From Hydrogenophaga aromaticivorans (lineage in GTDB: Bacteria > Pseudomonadota > Gammaproteobacteria > Burkholderiales > Burkholderiaceae_C), in assembly GCF_013387465.1 (NCBI RefSeq), contig NZ_VYGV01000025.1, forward strand, positions 1 to 64,000: a DNA stretch of 64,000 bases, in the 5' to 3' direction. Both the position numbers and the translations under genes were made by a program. Below are positions 1 through 6,983 of the stretch, piece after piece. Under the pieces are notes generated by a model. It saw only the letters and a list, made by a program, of their open reading frames with translations. It had not been told where the DNA came from and did not search any database. Numbering within the stretch: the first letter of the stretch is position 1; every line of letters starts with the position of its first letter.

Positions 1-1
1 G

Positions 2-103
2 ATGCGGGTGTTGGCCTGGCTGGCCAACGCGGAGCTGAGCGACCTGCAGATCCACGAACCCTCGCTGGAGGACGTGTACTTCGGCCTGAGGGAGGCACCA
101 TGA
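2..103 (+). CDS. nosF: ABC transporter ATP-binding protein, C-terminal end (NosF-like, partial)
   Basis: Only the last 33 codons are in the window. The frame ends in TGA at 101-103 and overlaps the next start codon by four bases (ATGA). The fragment ends in a 'PSLEDVYF' segment, which is typical of the C-terminus of ABC-2 type ATPases such as NosF. No nucleotide-binding motif is visible because the rest lies upstream. The NosF assignment rests on position directly before nosY and nosL. In the family NosF powers the NosFY transporter needed to mature the copper centres of nitrous-oxide reductase. Confidence 0.75.
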   Translation: MRVLAWLANAELSDLQIHEPSLEDVYFGLREAP

Positions 104-927
104 ACGTTTCATTGCAATGGCGCCAGGTGCAGGCCGTGGCCGCCAAGGAATTCCGCGACCGGCTGCGCAACCGCTGGGTGCTGGCCGTGGCCGTGGTTTT
201 CACGGTGTTCTCGCTGCTCATCACCTACTTCGGCTCGGCCGCGCAGGGGCAGATCGGTCCGCGCTCGATCGAGCTGACCATCGCCAGCCTGGTCAGCCTG
301 GTGATCTACCTGATCCCGCTGATCGCGCTGCTGCTCGGCTTTGACGCCATCGTCGGCGAACGCGAGCGCGGCTCGCTCGACCTGTTGCTGGCCCTGCCCA
401 TCACGCGGCTGGAACTGCTGCTGGGCAAGTACCTCGGGCTCGCGGGTGCGCTGACACTGTCCACCGTGTCAGGCTTTGCGCTGGTGGCCCTGCTGCTGTA
501 CCAGCGCTTCAGCTGGGCCGGCCTGTACCACTACGCCGGCTTCGTGCTCAGCTCGGTGCTGCTGGGGCTGGCCTTCCTGAGCCTGGCCGTGCTGCTGTCG
601 GTGCTGGCCCGCGACCGCACCCGCGCTTCGGGCCAGGCCATTGCGCTGTGGTTCGCGCTGGTGCTGGTGTTCGACCTGCTGCTGCTGGGCCTGCTGGTGG
701 CCACGGGCGGCCAGTTCGGCGGCGAATCCGTCGCCTACCTGCTGCTGCTGAACCCGGCCGACATCTTCCGCATCCTCAACGTGTTTTCGCTCGACGACGT
801 GCAACGCCTGTATGGCCTGGCCAGCATCCTGCCCCCGGCCCTCAGCCAGGTGGGCTGGCTCAGCAGCGCCATGCTGGCCTGGATCGTCGCACCCCTTGCC
901 CTGGCTTCCTGGAGATTCCGACCATGA
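100..927 (+). CDS. nosY: ABC-2 type permease NosY
   Basis: A 275-aa integral membrane protein. It has an N-terminal membrane segment at about residues 25-48, then hydrophobic stretches near 60-80, 105-132, 142-168, 178-202 and 245-270, the six-helix layout of ABC-2 permeases. The 'VGERERGSLDLLLALPITR' stretch near residue 85 is the conserved cytoplasmic coupling region of NosY-type permeases. The start overlaps the upstream ATPase stop, and its own stop overlaps the nosL start, so the three are translationally coupled. In the family NosDFY is thought to deliver a sulfur or copper species for the CuZ site of NosZ in the periplasm. Confidence 0.9.
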   Translation: MNVSLQWRQVQAVAAKEFRDRLRNRWVLAVAVVFTVFSLLITYFGSAAQGQIGPRSIELTIASLVSLVIYLIPLIALLLGFDAIVGERERGSLDLLLALPITRLELLLGKYLGLAGALTLSTVSGFALVALLLYQRFSWAGLYHYAGFVLSSVLLGLAFLSLAVLLSVLARDRTRASGQAIALWFALVLVFDLLLLGLLVATGGQFGGESVAYLLLLNPADIFRILNVFSLDDVQRLYGLASILPPALSQVGWLSSAMLAWIVAPLALASWRFRP

Positions 928-1469
928 ACACCCCATCCCACTTCCCCCTGAACCGCCGCCGCCTGCTGTGCGGCTGCGCCGGCCTGGCCACCCTCAGCCT
1001 GCTGGGCTGCGGCCAGCGCGGCGATGCCACCACCAGCGCCCCGGCCGAGATCGACGCCCAGTCCAGCTGCTCGCTGGACGGCATGCAATTGTCCGACTAC
1101 CCCGGTCCCAAAGGCCAGATCCGCTACGCCGGCGTGGCCGAGGTGCAGTGGTTCTGTGATTCGGTGGAATTGCTGTCGGTGCTGCTGGCGCCCGAGCAGG
1201 TGCGCGCGGTGGTGTCGGTGCACGTGCAGGACATGGGCCAGGCCGACTGGGACCAGCCCCGGGGGCACTGGATCGACGCGCGCCAGGCGCTCTACGTGCT
1301 GGGCAGCAAACGCCACGGGTCCATGGGCCCCACGGCCGCCAGCTTTGCCGCCGAAGCCGAGGCCCAAGCCTTCGTGCAGCAATACGGCGGCCGCCTGCTG
1401 CGCTACGCCGACATCAAGCCCGAGATGGTGGATCTCAGCGGTGGCGCCCTGCACGACACGCGCATGTGA
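924..1469 (+). CDS. nosL: Nitrous-oxide reductase accessory lipoprotein NosL
   Basis: A 181-aa lipoprotein. The N-terminus has basic residues, a hydrophobic stretch and the lipobox 'LSLLGC', so Cys is lipidated at about residue 25. NosL is a periplasmic Cu(I)-binding protein that delivers copper for NosZ assembly. Here the copper-site region shows 'GSMGP' near residue 135, the conserved Met region of the family. The ATG at 924 overlaps the nosY stop (ATGA). A longer open frame runs upstream from 648, but that part lies inside nosY in another frame and lacks a signal peptide until this ATG. The next gene starts at its stop codon (TGATG). Confidence 0.9.
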   Translation: MNTPSHFPLNRRRLLCGCAGLATLSLLGCGQRGDATTSAPAEIDAQSSCSLDGMQLSDYPGPKGQIRYAGVAEVQWFCDSVELLSVLLAPEQVRAVVSVHVQDMGQADWDQPRGHWIDARQALYVLGSKRHGSMGPTAASFAAEAEAQAFVQQYGGRLLRYADIKPEMVDLSGGALHDTRM

Positions 1470-2080
1470 TGCCGCAACGCCGCCGGTTCATCGGTCTCTC
1501 GGTGCTGGGCAGCGTGGCGGTGTTCGCCGGTCTGGGCTTGCGACCGCCCGGTGACTCGGTGGCAGCGGCCCGTACCGGCTCAGAACTGCCGTCCGACGTC
1601 TGCCTGGTGGCACCCACTTTCTCTTACGACACCACATCTGGCCTGCCCCTGAACGCAGCGCGCGAGGTGCCACCGGACGCGCGCTGCCCGGTCTGCGGCA
1701 TGTTCCCGGCGCGCCAGCGGCGCTGGGCGGCCCAGGTCATCTTCGACAACGGCGACGTGCAGTACCTCGACTCGCCCCTGAGCCTGTTCCTGTACCTGCA
1801 ACGGGTGCCGCGCTACACCGTCGGCCAGAGCGCCGCCCGCATCCTGGCCTCGTACGTCACCGACCTGGACACCGGCGCCTGGATACCCGCCGGGCAGGCC
1901 TGGTATGTGCACGGGTCCGGGCAGATGGGCCCGATGCGGTCGGGCAACCTGCCCGCGTTCGCCACGCTGGACCAGGCGCGCGCCTTCGCCGCGCGGGAAG
2001 GCGGCGAGTGGCTCACGGCCACGCGCTTGCGCCAGGGCCTGCCCGCATCGCTTCAGCGGCTCGCCCCGCACGCCCACTGA
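1469..2080 (+). CDS. Second NosL-like protein
   Basis: A 203-aa protein with an N-terminal hydrophobic segment (about residues 8-30) and no clear lipobox Cys. It carries 'CPVCGM' near residue 73, the metal-binding motif seen in many NosL-family proteins, and 'GSGQMGPM' near residue 150, matching the Met region of NosL. It is thus a second NosL-domain protein directly after nosL, with the ATG overlapping the nosL stop (TGATG at 1467-1471). A GTG three bases earlier is in frame but redundant. I infer a role in copper supply to NosZ. Two complementary forms, one with the lipobox Cys and one with a CxxC, could mean copper hand-over between them. Confidence 0.75.
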   Translation: MPQRRRFIGLSVLGSVAVFAGLGLRPPGDSVAAARTGSELPSDVCLVAPTFSYDTTSGLPLNAAREVPPDARCPVCGMFPARQRRWAAQVIFDNGDVQYLDSPLSLFLYLQRVPRYTVGQSAARILASYVTDLDTGAWIPAGQAWYVHGSGQMGPMRSGNLPAFATLDQARAFAAREGGEWLTATRLRQGLPASLQRLAPHAH

Positions 2081-2093
2081 AGTCCGACCCACT

Positions 2094-2107
2094 TTGATGC
2101 GTGTCAA
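2094..2107 (+). promoter_or_regulatory. FNR/DNR-type box before the cytochrome c gene
   Basis: The bases TTGAT-GCGT-GTCAA form the five-base half-sites and four-base spacer of an FNR/DNR (Crp-Fnr family) site. It lies about 80 bases before the start codon at 2186 and would give anaerobic or NO-linked control. Seen directly; function inferred. Confidence 0.65.
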
Positions 2108-2120
2108 ATGCCAATCTTAT

Positions 2121-2139
2121 TATTCATATAGAATGAATA
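2121..2139. promoter_or_regulatory. Perfect 7-bp inverted repeat, possible NsrR operator
   Basis: TATTCAT and ATGAATA are perfect inverted arms around five bases. The site is AT-rich in a GC-rich setting and sits between the FNR-type box and the cytochrome start. An nsrR-type gene lies 1.5 kb downstream, and NsrR sites in proteobacteria are AT-rich palindromes of similar size. The link is inference. Confidence 0.4.
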
Positions 2140-2185
2140 TTAAAATCCACCCCACCCCTTTCACCACCTCACGCAAGGACGCCCC

Positions 2186-2599
2186 ATGAACGCCAAGAAC
2201 CTTCTCCTGATCCTGGGCTGCAGCGCTGCCCTGATGGCCTGCGGCGAAAAGCCCGCCGACACCGCTGCGGCGCCGGCGGCTCCCGCCCCGGTGGCCGCTG
2301 CGCCCGCGCCTGCCCCGGAACCCGCACCGGCCCCCATGGCCGAGAACGCCGTGGGCAAAAAGGTCTATGGCTCGGTGTGCTCCATGTGCCACGCCGCCAA
2401 CGTGGCCGGCGCACCCAAGCCCGGTGACAAGGCCGACTGGGGCCCGCGCATTGCGCAAGGCAAGGACACGCTCTACAAGCACGCCGTCGAAGGTTTCACC
2501 GGTGCCAAGGGCATGATGCCCGCGCGCGGCGGCGGCAGCGCCCTCACCGACGACGAACTCAAGGCCGCCGTGGACTACATGGTCGCCCAGTCGCTCTGA
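2186..2599 (+). CDS. c-type cytochrome lipoprotein of the nos cluster
   Basis: A 137-aa exported monohaem cytochrome. The signal peptide ends in the lipobox 'ALMAC' (Cys at about residue 19). An Ala/Pro-rich linker of about 30 residues follows, then a class I (c5-like) cytochrome domain with one haem site, 'CSMCH', near residue 69 and a likely axial Met in 'AKGMMPARGG'. The family carries electrons at the outer face of the inner membrane. Position between the NosL-like genes and nosX suggests electron delivery to nitrous-oxide reductase, but an unrelated respiratory role is possible. It has its own upstream region with an FNR-type box and an AT-rich palindrome. Confidence 0.85.
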   Translation: MNAKNLLLILGCSAALMACGEKPADTAAAPAAPAPVAAAPAPAPEPAPAPMAENAVGKKVYGSVCSMCHAANVAGAPKPGDKADWGPRIAQGKDTLYKHAVEGFTGAKGMMPARGGGSALTDDELKAAVDYMVAQSL

Positions 2600-2616
2600 A
2601 CCCACCCGGCCCCACC

Positions 2617-3633
2617 ATGACCCACCTGCTCCAACGCCGCCAATGCCTGGCCGGGCTGGGCGGCCTGCTCGTCGCCGGCCTGGGCATGCGCCCGGCGCTG
2701 GCCAGCCCCGCCGTCCACCGCGCGTCCCGCGTCCTGATGGGCACGCGGGTGGACATCGTGGCGCAAGGCGACAACCCCGACGCCACGGCCGCCGCCGTGC
2801 AGGCGGCCTTTGCGGAAATGCAGCGCCTGGAACGCATGATGAGCCGCTACCGCGCCGACAGCCTGGTGAGCGCGATGCACCGCAGCGCGGGCCGGGGCCT
2901 GGTGCAGGCGCCGCCCGAACTGGTCTCGGTGCTGCAGCACGCCGCCGAGCTGTCCCGGCTCAGCGAGGGCGCTTTCGACATCACCGTGGGGGCCTACCAC
3001 GGCTGGTCCTTCGACCCGCGGGATGCCCGCATGCCCGCGCCGGAAGAGCTGCGCCGCGAACGCCGGCTGGTGGACTTCCGCGATGTGTTGATTCACCCCG
3101 CGACGGGTCAGGCCGGCCTGAGCCGCCCGGGCATGCGCATCGACCTGGGAGGCGTGGCCAAACTGCCCATCCTGCAGGCGGGTCTGCGCGTGCTCGAACA
3201 ACACGGCCTGCGCCACGCCATGGTCAACGGCGGTGGTGACGTGCTCACACGGGGCCAGCTCCTGGGCCAGGACTGGCGCGTGGGCATCCGCGACCCGCGG
3301 GCCCCCGAGCGGCTGATCGGCACGGTGCAAGTGCGCGATGCCTGCGTGGCCTCATCCGGTGACTACGAGCGCTGCTTCTTGCGCAACGGCCAGCGTTACC
3401 ACCACGTGCTGGACCCGCGCACCGGCATGCCCAGCCGCGGCATGCGGGGCGTGGTCACGGTGACGCGCCAGCCCGATCCCGTCAACGGCCTGGGCGCCGC
3501 GATCATGGTGGCGGGTGCCGCCGCTGGACAGCACCTGCTTGCGCCCCTGCGCGGGGTGGACAGCCTGATGGTGGACGCCAGCGCCAAGGTCCTCATCACG
3601 GGACGCATGGGCGAACGCCTGCAAGCGGCCTGA
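2617..3633 (+). CDS. nosX: FAD:protein FMN transferase (ApbE family), NosX
   Basis: A 338-aa ApbE-family protein with an export signal (hydrophobic at about residues 10-28). Family features are visible: 'LMGTRVDI' at the start of the domain, 'MSRYRADS', 'GAFDITVG', 'MRIDLGGVAK', 'NGGGDV', 'SSGDYER', 'HHVLDPRTG' and 'VDASAKVLITG'. ApbE enzymes attach FMN to Thr of target flavoproteins; in nos clusters NosX flavinylates NosR, which feeds electrons to NosZ. Genomic position supports this over flavinylation of Rnf/Nqr. The start at 2617 follows the cytochrome gene by 17 bases, so they are probably cotranscribed. It is convergent with the nsrR-like gene, with a 21-base gap. Confidence 0.88.
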   Translation: MTHLLQRRQCLAGLGGLLVAGLGMRPALASPAVHRASRVLMGTRVDIVAQGDNPDATAAAVQAAFAEMQRLERMMSRYRADSLVSAMHRSAGRGLVQAPPELVSVLQHAAELSRLSEGAFDITVGAYHGWSFDPRDARMPAPEELRRERRLVDFRDVLIHPATGQAGLSRPGMRIDLGGVAKLPILQAGLRVLEQHGLRHAMVNGGGDVLTRGQLLGQDWRVGIRDPRAPERLIGTVQVRDACVASSGDYERCFLRNGQRYHHVLDPRTGMPSRGMRGVVTVTRQPDPVNGLGAAIMVAGAAAGQHLLAPLRGVDSLMVDASAKVLITGRMGERLQAA

Positions 3634-3654
3634 AAACGCCCCCCCAGCGCTGCT

Positions 3655-4221
3655 TCAACCGGCCTTGGCCTGCTTCGGTTTTCGCGTCGCCGCGGGCTTG
3701 GCCGGGCGAGCGAGCTGGGTGGCGTCGGGCAAAGCCTTTTTCGGTCTGGCCAGCGACGCAAACTGAATGGGAATGAGGTGGGGCAACTGCCCCGCAGGCC
3801 CCTTGCCTGCCGCCATCGGCGCGAGCAGGTCGGCCAGCGTGATGCCATCGAGCACGTCAAAGAAGCCCTGCATCGCCTTGTGCAAGGAATCTTTGAGCCG
3901 GCAATAGCCATCCAGGCGGCAGGTGTTGGTCTTGCGGTCAAAACACTCCACCAGCGTCATATCGGTTTCGGTCTGGCGGATGACTTCGCCCAGGGTCAGT
4001 TCTCTGGCCGGCTTCAGCAAGCGCAGACCACCGCCCCGACCCCGCGTGGTCGCGATCCAGCCGCAAGCGGCAAGGATCATGGCGATCTTGGTGAGATGGC
4101 TGCGCGAGATGCCATGCGCCTCGGCGATCTCGTTCACCGTTGGCGGATGCTCGCGCCCTTCACAAGCCGCGCAATACATCAGCATGCGCAAGCTGTAGTC
4201 GGTCCATTGGGTGAGTCGCAT
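3655..4221 (-). CDS. nsrR: Rrf2-family NO-sensing repressor NsrR
   Basis: A 188-aa Rrf2-family regulator. The N-terminal 'MRLTQWTDYSLRMLMY' is the winged-helix start typical of NsrR, with the recognition helix around residues 35-55. Three Cys at about residues 91, 99 and 105 (in 'VECFDRKTNTCRLDGYC') match the [Fe-S] ligand pattern of NsrR, whose cluster reacts with NO. The protein is longer than usual NsrR (about 150 aa): it has a Lys/Ala/Pro-rich tail of roughly 35 residues. Location beside the nos genes supports NO-responsive control of denitrification or NO detoxification. Which promoters it binds here is not known. Confidence 0.85.
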   Translation of the reverse strand: MRLTQWTDYSLRMLMYCAACEGREHPPTVNEIAEAHGISRSHLTKIAMILAACGWIATTRGRGGGLRLLKPARELTLGEVIRQTETDMTLVECFDRKTNTCRLDGYCRLKDSLHKAMQGFFDVLDGITLADLLAPMAAGKGPAGQLPHLIPIQFASLARPKKALPDATQLARPAKPAATRKPKQAKAG

Positions 4222-4397
4222 GGGATCATCAGCCTGTCAGAAGAATGGGCGTTCGAGAATAGGCCACTGTACCGTCAAAACAGCGAGCGCCAGGCGCCCT
4301 GCATCAAGGCGGCAGGCCCAATGGTCACGGGGCCTCACCTTGCAGATCGCAGCGACTCCCGCACCCGGTCCCGCTTCATGGCCAGTCGACCAGGTGC

Positions 4398-4844
4398 TCA
4401 GCCTTTGAGGAGGGCTCCGGTGCCGTCCTGCACCTGCACGTTGATCGCAATGCCCTGGCGCACGCTCATCGAAACGGTGCAGAACTCCTCAAACTGCGCG
4501 AGCACCCGGTCCAGGTGTTCGATGTCGGCTGCGGCCTGACCCAGCTCCAGTTTCACGTTGATGCCCATGATGCGCAGGCGCTTGTTTTCGTTGCGCCCGA
4601 CCTCGGCCGTGGCGGTCGCCTTGAGGGCGCCCGGGTCCTGCTTGAACTTCTGCAACGAAAACAGCAGGCTGGCGCTCAGGCAGTTGGCCACCGCGGCCAG
4701 CAGCATGTGGTCGGGCGCCGGGCCTGCACCCAGCCCCAGAGGCGCGGGTTCGTCGGCCAGCATCTGCGGGATGGCCGCGCCGAAATCCACCAGAAACTGG
4801 TAACCCGACTGGCGGGTGATGGTCACGCTGGCGTTTTCGCTCAT
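4398..4844 (-). CDS. OsmC/Ohr-family peroxidase-like protein
   Basis: A 148-aa soluble protein of the OsmC fold. The two conserved Cys are present, in 'VANCLSASL' (about residue 59) and 'FEEFCTVSMSV' (about residue 124), the pair that reduces organic hydroperoxides in OsmC and Ohr. Overall pattern fits the OsmC-like (YhfA-type) branch rather than classical Ohr; substrate cannot be told. A clear ribosome site (AGGAG) precedes the ATG on the minus strand. It runs in the same direction as nsrR but 176 bases separate them. Confidence 0.8.
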   Translation of the reverse strand: MSENASVTITRQSGYQFLVDFGAAIPQMLADEPAPLGLGAGPAPDHMLLAAVANCLSASLLFSLQKFKQDPGALKATATAEVGRNENKRLRIMGINVKLELGQAAADIEHLDRVLAQFEEFCTVSMSVRQGIAINVQVQDGTGALLKG

Positions 4845-4922
4845 GGGAGCTCCTGAAGTTGGCGACCGCTCGGCGCGGGGTCGGTGGTCGAGGGTATCCG
4901 ATAGGGTGCACAGGTCACCAAA

Positions 4923-4936
4923 TTGACAAAGGTCAA
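4923..4936 (+). promoter_or_regulatory. FNR/DNR-type box before the SQR-like gene
   Basis: TTGAC-AAAG-GTCAA is a fully symmetric Crp/Fnr-family site with the normal four-base spacer, about 85 bases before the start at 5021. It suggests that the downstream flavoprotein is induced at low oxygen or by NO. The motif is seen directly; the regulator is inferred. Confidence 0.7.
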
Positions 4937-5020
4937 ATCCTGATCTGCGGTCGATCTCTATATTAACAAACTCCCCGGGGTATCAAAACAACCGAAGCCA
5001 TTCACTCACAGGAGACACCC

Positions 5021-6361
5021 ATGTCCGAGACCCTGCAACCCGACCCGCGGGTTGAAACCGCGCGCCGACGCTTCCTGGCCGGTCTGGGCGCCCTGCCCCT
5101 GGCCGCGGCGCTGTCGCAGACCAGCACGCCGGCGCAGGCCGCCAGCGTCAAGAGCAGCGCCCGCATCGTGATCGCGGGTGCGGGTGCGGCCGGCCTGGCC
5201 GCCGCCTCGCAACTGGCGGCCCGTCTGCAGGGCGCCAGCATCACCGTGATCGATGCGCGCAAGGAGCACTACTACCAGCCCGGCTTCACCCTGGTCGCCG
5301 CGGGCATCAAGCCGCAGAACTACACCGTGTCGAACACCGGCGACTACCTGCCCCAGGGCGTCGAGTGGATCACCGAGCGGGTGGCTGAGATCGATCCGGA
5401 AGGCAACAAGGTGGTCACCGAAAGTGGCAAGGCCGTGGCCTACGACTTCCTGATCCTCGCGACCGGCCTGGAGCTGAACTACGCCGGCATCGAAGGCATG
5501 GACACCGCACGCATCGGCCAGAACGGCATGGGCAGCATCTACCACAGCCCGCAGGCCGCGACCGCCACCTGGCAGGCCATGTCGGCCTTTGCGGACAAGG
5601 GCGGTATCGGCGTCTTCGGCCGCCCGGCGGGCGAGATGAAATGTGCGGGCGCTCCGCTGAAATACACCTTCATCACCGACGACCACCTGCGTCGCCGTGG
5701 CAACCGCGGCAAGGCCGAGATCGTCTACATGGCCCAGAGCAAGTCGCTGTTCGGCGTGCCCATCGTGGCTGAAAAAGTGCGCATGCTGTTCCAGGACCGG
5801 GGCGTGAAGGTCAACCACGAACACGTGCTGCAGGCGATCGACCTGGACAAGCGCATCGCGACCTACAAGACCCTCACCGGGACGGCCGAACAGAAATACG
5901 ACTTCATCAATGTGGTGCCGCCCATGCGGGCGCCCGAGGTCGTTCGCAACAGCCCCCTGCCTTGGACCGAAGGCCCGTTCGCGGCCGATGGCTGGGTCGA
6001 GGTGGACCGCGACACCCTGCGCCACAAGCGCTACCCCAACGTCTTCGGCGTCGGCGACATCGCCGGTGTCCCCAAGGGCAAGACGGCGGCCAGCGTGAAA
6101 TGGCAGGTGCCGGTGGCCGTGTCGCACCTGATCGGCGACATCGCCGGCAAGGCCTCCAGCGAGGTCTACAACGGCTACACCAGTTGCCCGCTGATCACCC
6201 GCCTGGGCCAGGCCATGCTGATCGAGTTCGACTACAAGGACAACCTGATCATGTCCTTCCCCGGCGTCATCGCACCGCTCGAAGAACTCTGGATCAGCTG
6301 GGTCATGAAGACCATGGCCCTCAAACCCACCTACATCAGCATGCTGCGCGGCCGCGCCTGA
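5021..6361 (+). CDS. Tat-exported FAD oxidoreductase, sulfide:quinone reductase-like
   Basis: A 446-aa flavoprotein. The N-terminus has a twin-arginine type signal ('RRRFLAG' near residue 15, then a hydrophobic stretch and an Ala-rich cleavage region). An FAD-binding Rossmann motif 'IVIAGAGAAGLAAA' starts at about residue 49. The second FAD contact is 'NVFGVGDIAGVPKGKT' near residue 343. Cys occurs in 'GEMKCAGAP' (about residue 208) and 'YTSCPLITR' (about residue 388), fitting the redox Cys of sulfide:quinone reductases. It could equally be a flavocytochrome c sulfide dehydrogenase-type flavoprotein, but no cytochrome partner is adjacent. An FNR-type box precedes it; a small membrane gene follows after 16 bases. 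Confidence 0.75.
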   Translation: MSETLQPDPRVETARRRFLAGLGALPLAAALSQTSTPAQAASVKSSARIVIAGAGAAGLAAASQLAARLQGASITVIDARKEHYYQPGFTLVAAGIKPQNYTVSNTGDYLPQGVEWITERVAEIDPEGNKVVTESGKAVAYDFLILATGLELNYAGIEGMDTARIGQNGMGSIYHSPQAATATWQAMSAFADKGGIGVFGRPAGEMKCAGAPLKYTFITDDHLRRRGNRGKAEIVYMAQSKSLFGVPIVAEKVRMLFQDRGVKVNHEHVLQAIDLDKRIATYKTLTGTAEQKYDFINVVPPMRAPEVVRNSPLPWTEGPFAADGWVEVDRDTLRHKRYPNVFGVGDIAGVPKGKTAASVKWQVPVAVSHLIGDIAGKASSEVYNGYTSCPLITRLGQAMLIEFDYKDNLIMSFPGVIAPLEELWISWVMKTMALKPTYISMLRGRA

Positions 6362-6377
6362 CCCACTGGAGATTCCC

Positions 6378-6731
6378 ATGAAAGAACTCGATCCGCTGGT
6401 TTTTGTCGCCGTGTTCCAGGAGATGCTGGGGCCCCTGCTCTGGGTCATGCTGCTGGTGGCGGTGGTCGGCACGGTGGCGTTTCTGGCGCTGCTGGTGCGC
6501 GAACGCGGCCTTGTTTCGCGCCGCCTCGTGCGCGCCGAAGTGCTCGGCGTTTTTGGTGGAGCGCTTGCGCTGGTGATCATGGCCAAGGTGTCATCCTCGG
6601 GCTTCACCGACGCTGGTGGCCCGGCCGACTGGTTCCTGATCGCGCTCGTCTACGGCGTGGGTCTGGTCGCCACCGTGATCCTGACCTACACCCTCATGGG
6701 CTGGATGTCCCCGCGGCGAGCGGCCAGCTGA
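6378..6731 (+). CDS. Small integral membrane protein downstream of the SQR-like gene
   Basis: A 117-aa protein with three predicted membrane helices, at about residues 17-42, 54-70 and 86-108, and no catalytic motif I recognise. It resembles, from memory, the small uncharacterised family DUF5368; I am not certain. A ribosome site (GGAGA) lies just before the ATG, and the SQR-like gene ends 16 bases upstream, so they are probably one transcript that ends at the terminator following it. I infer a membrane anchor or quinone-access partner for the exported flavoprotein. Confidence 0.7.
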   Translation: MKELDPLVFVAVFQEMLGPLLWVMLLVAVVGTVAFLALLVRERGLVSRRLVRAEVLGVFGGALALVIMAKVSSSGFTDAGGPADWFLIALVYGVGLVATVILTYTLMGWMSPRRAAS

Positions 6732-6751
6732 ACACGACAGCCAGCCCGTTT

Positions 6752-6785
6752 GCGAAGGCCGCCGCAGCGCGGTCTTCGCCTTTTT
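6752..6785 (+). terminator. Rho-independent terminator
   Basis: An 11-bp GC-rich stem (6752-6762 with 6769-6779, one mismatch) and a six-base loop are followed by five T. It ends the SQR-like operon. Confidence 0.85.
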
Positions 6786-6983
6786 CAGCGACATCGCGTA
6801 AGGGCTATGTCGCTTTTTCCGGGTACCGTCACAGGTTTGACCGAAAATCACCCCTGTGCAGAACAATTGAACCTTCGCGCCCGACGACGGGCGCCGGCCG
6901 ACGCCGGTTCAAATTTGACAAATCCGTGAAAAAAACAGTGTCATGGACCGGGTAAGCTTGGGCCGTACATTCGAAAGCTGACT

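Noticed and set aside
6825-6845. FNR-like box before the nitronate monooxygenase-like gene
   Set aside because: TTGAC is present, but the second half-site does not fit with four-base spacing.
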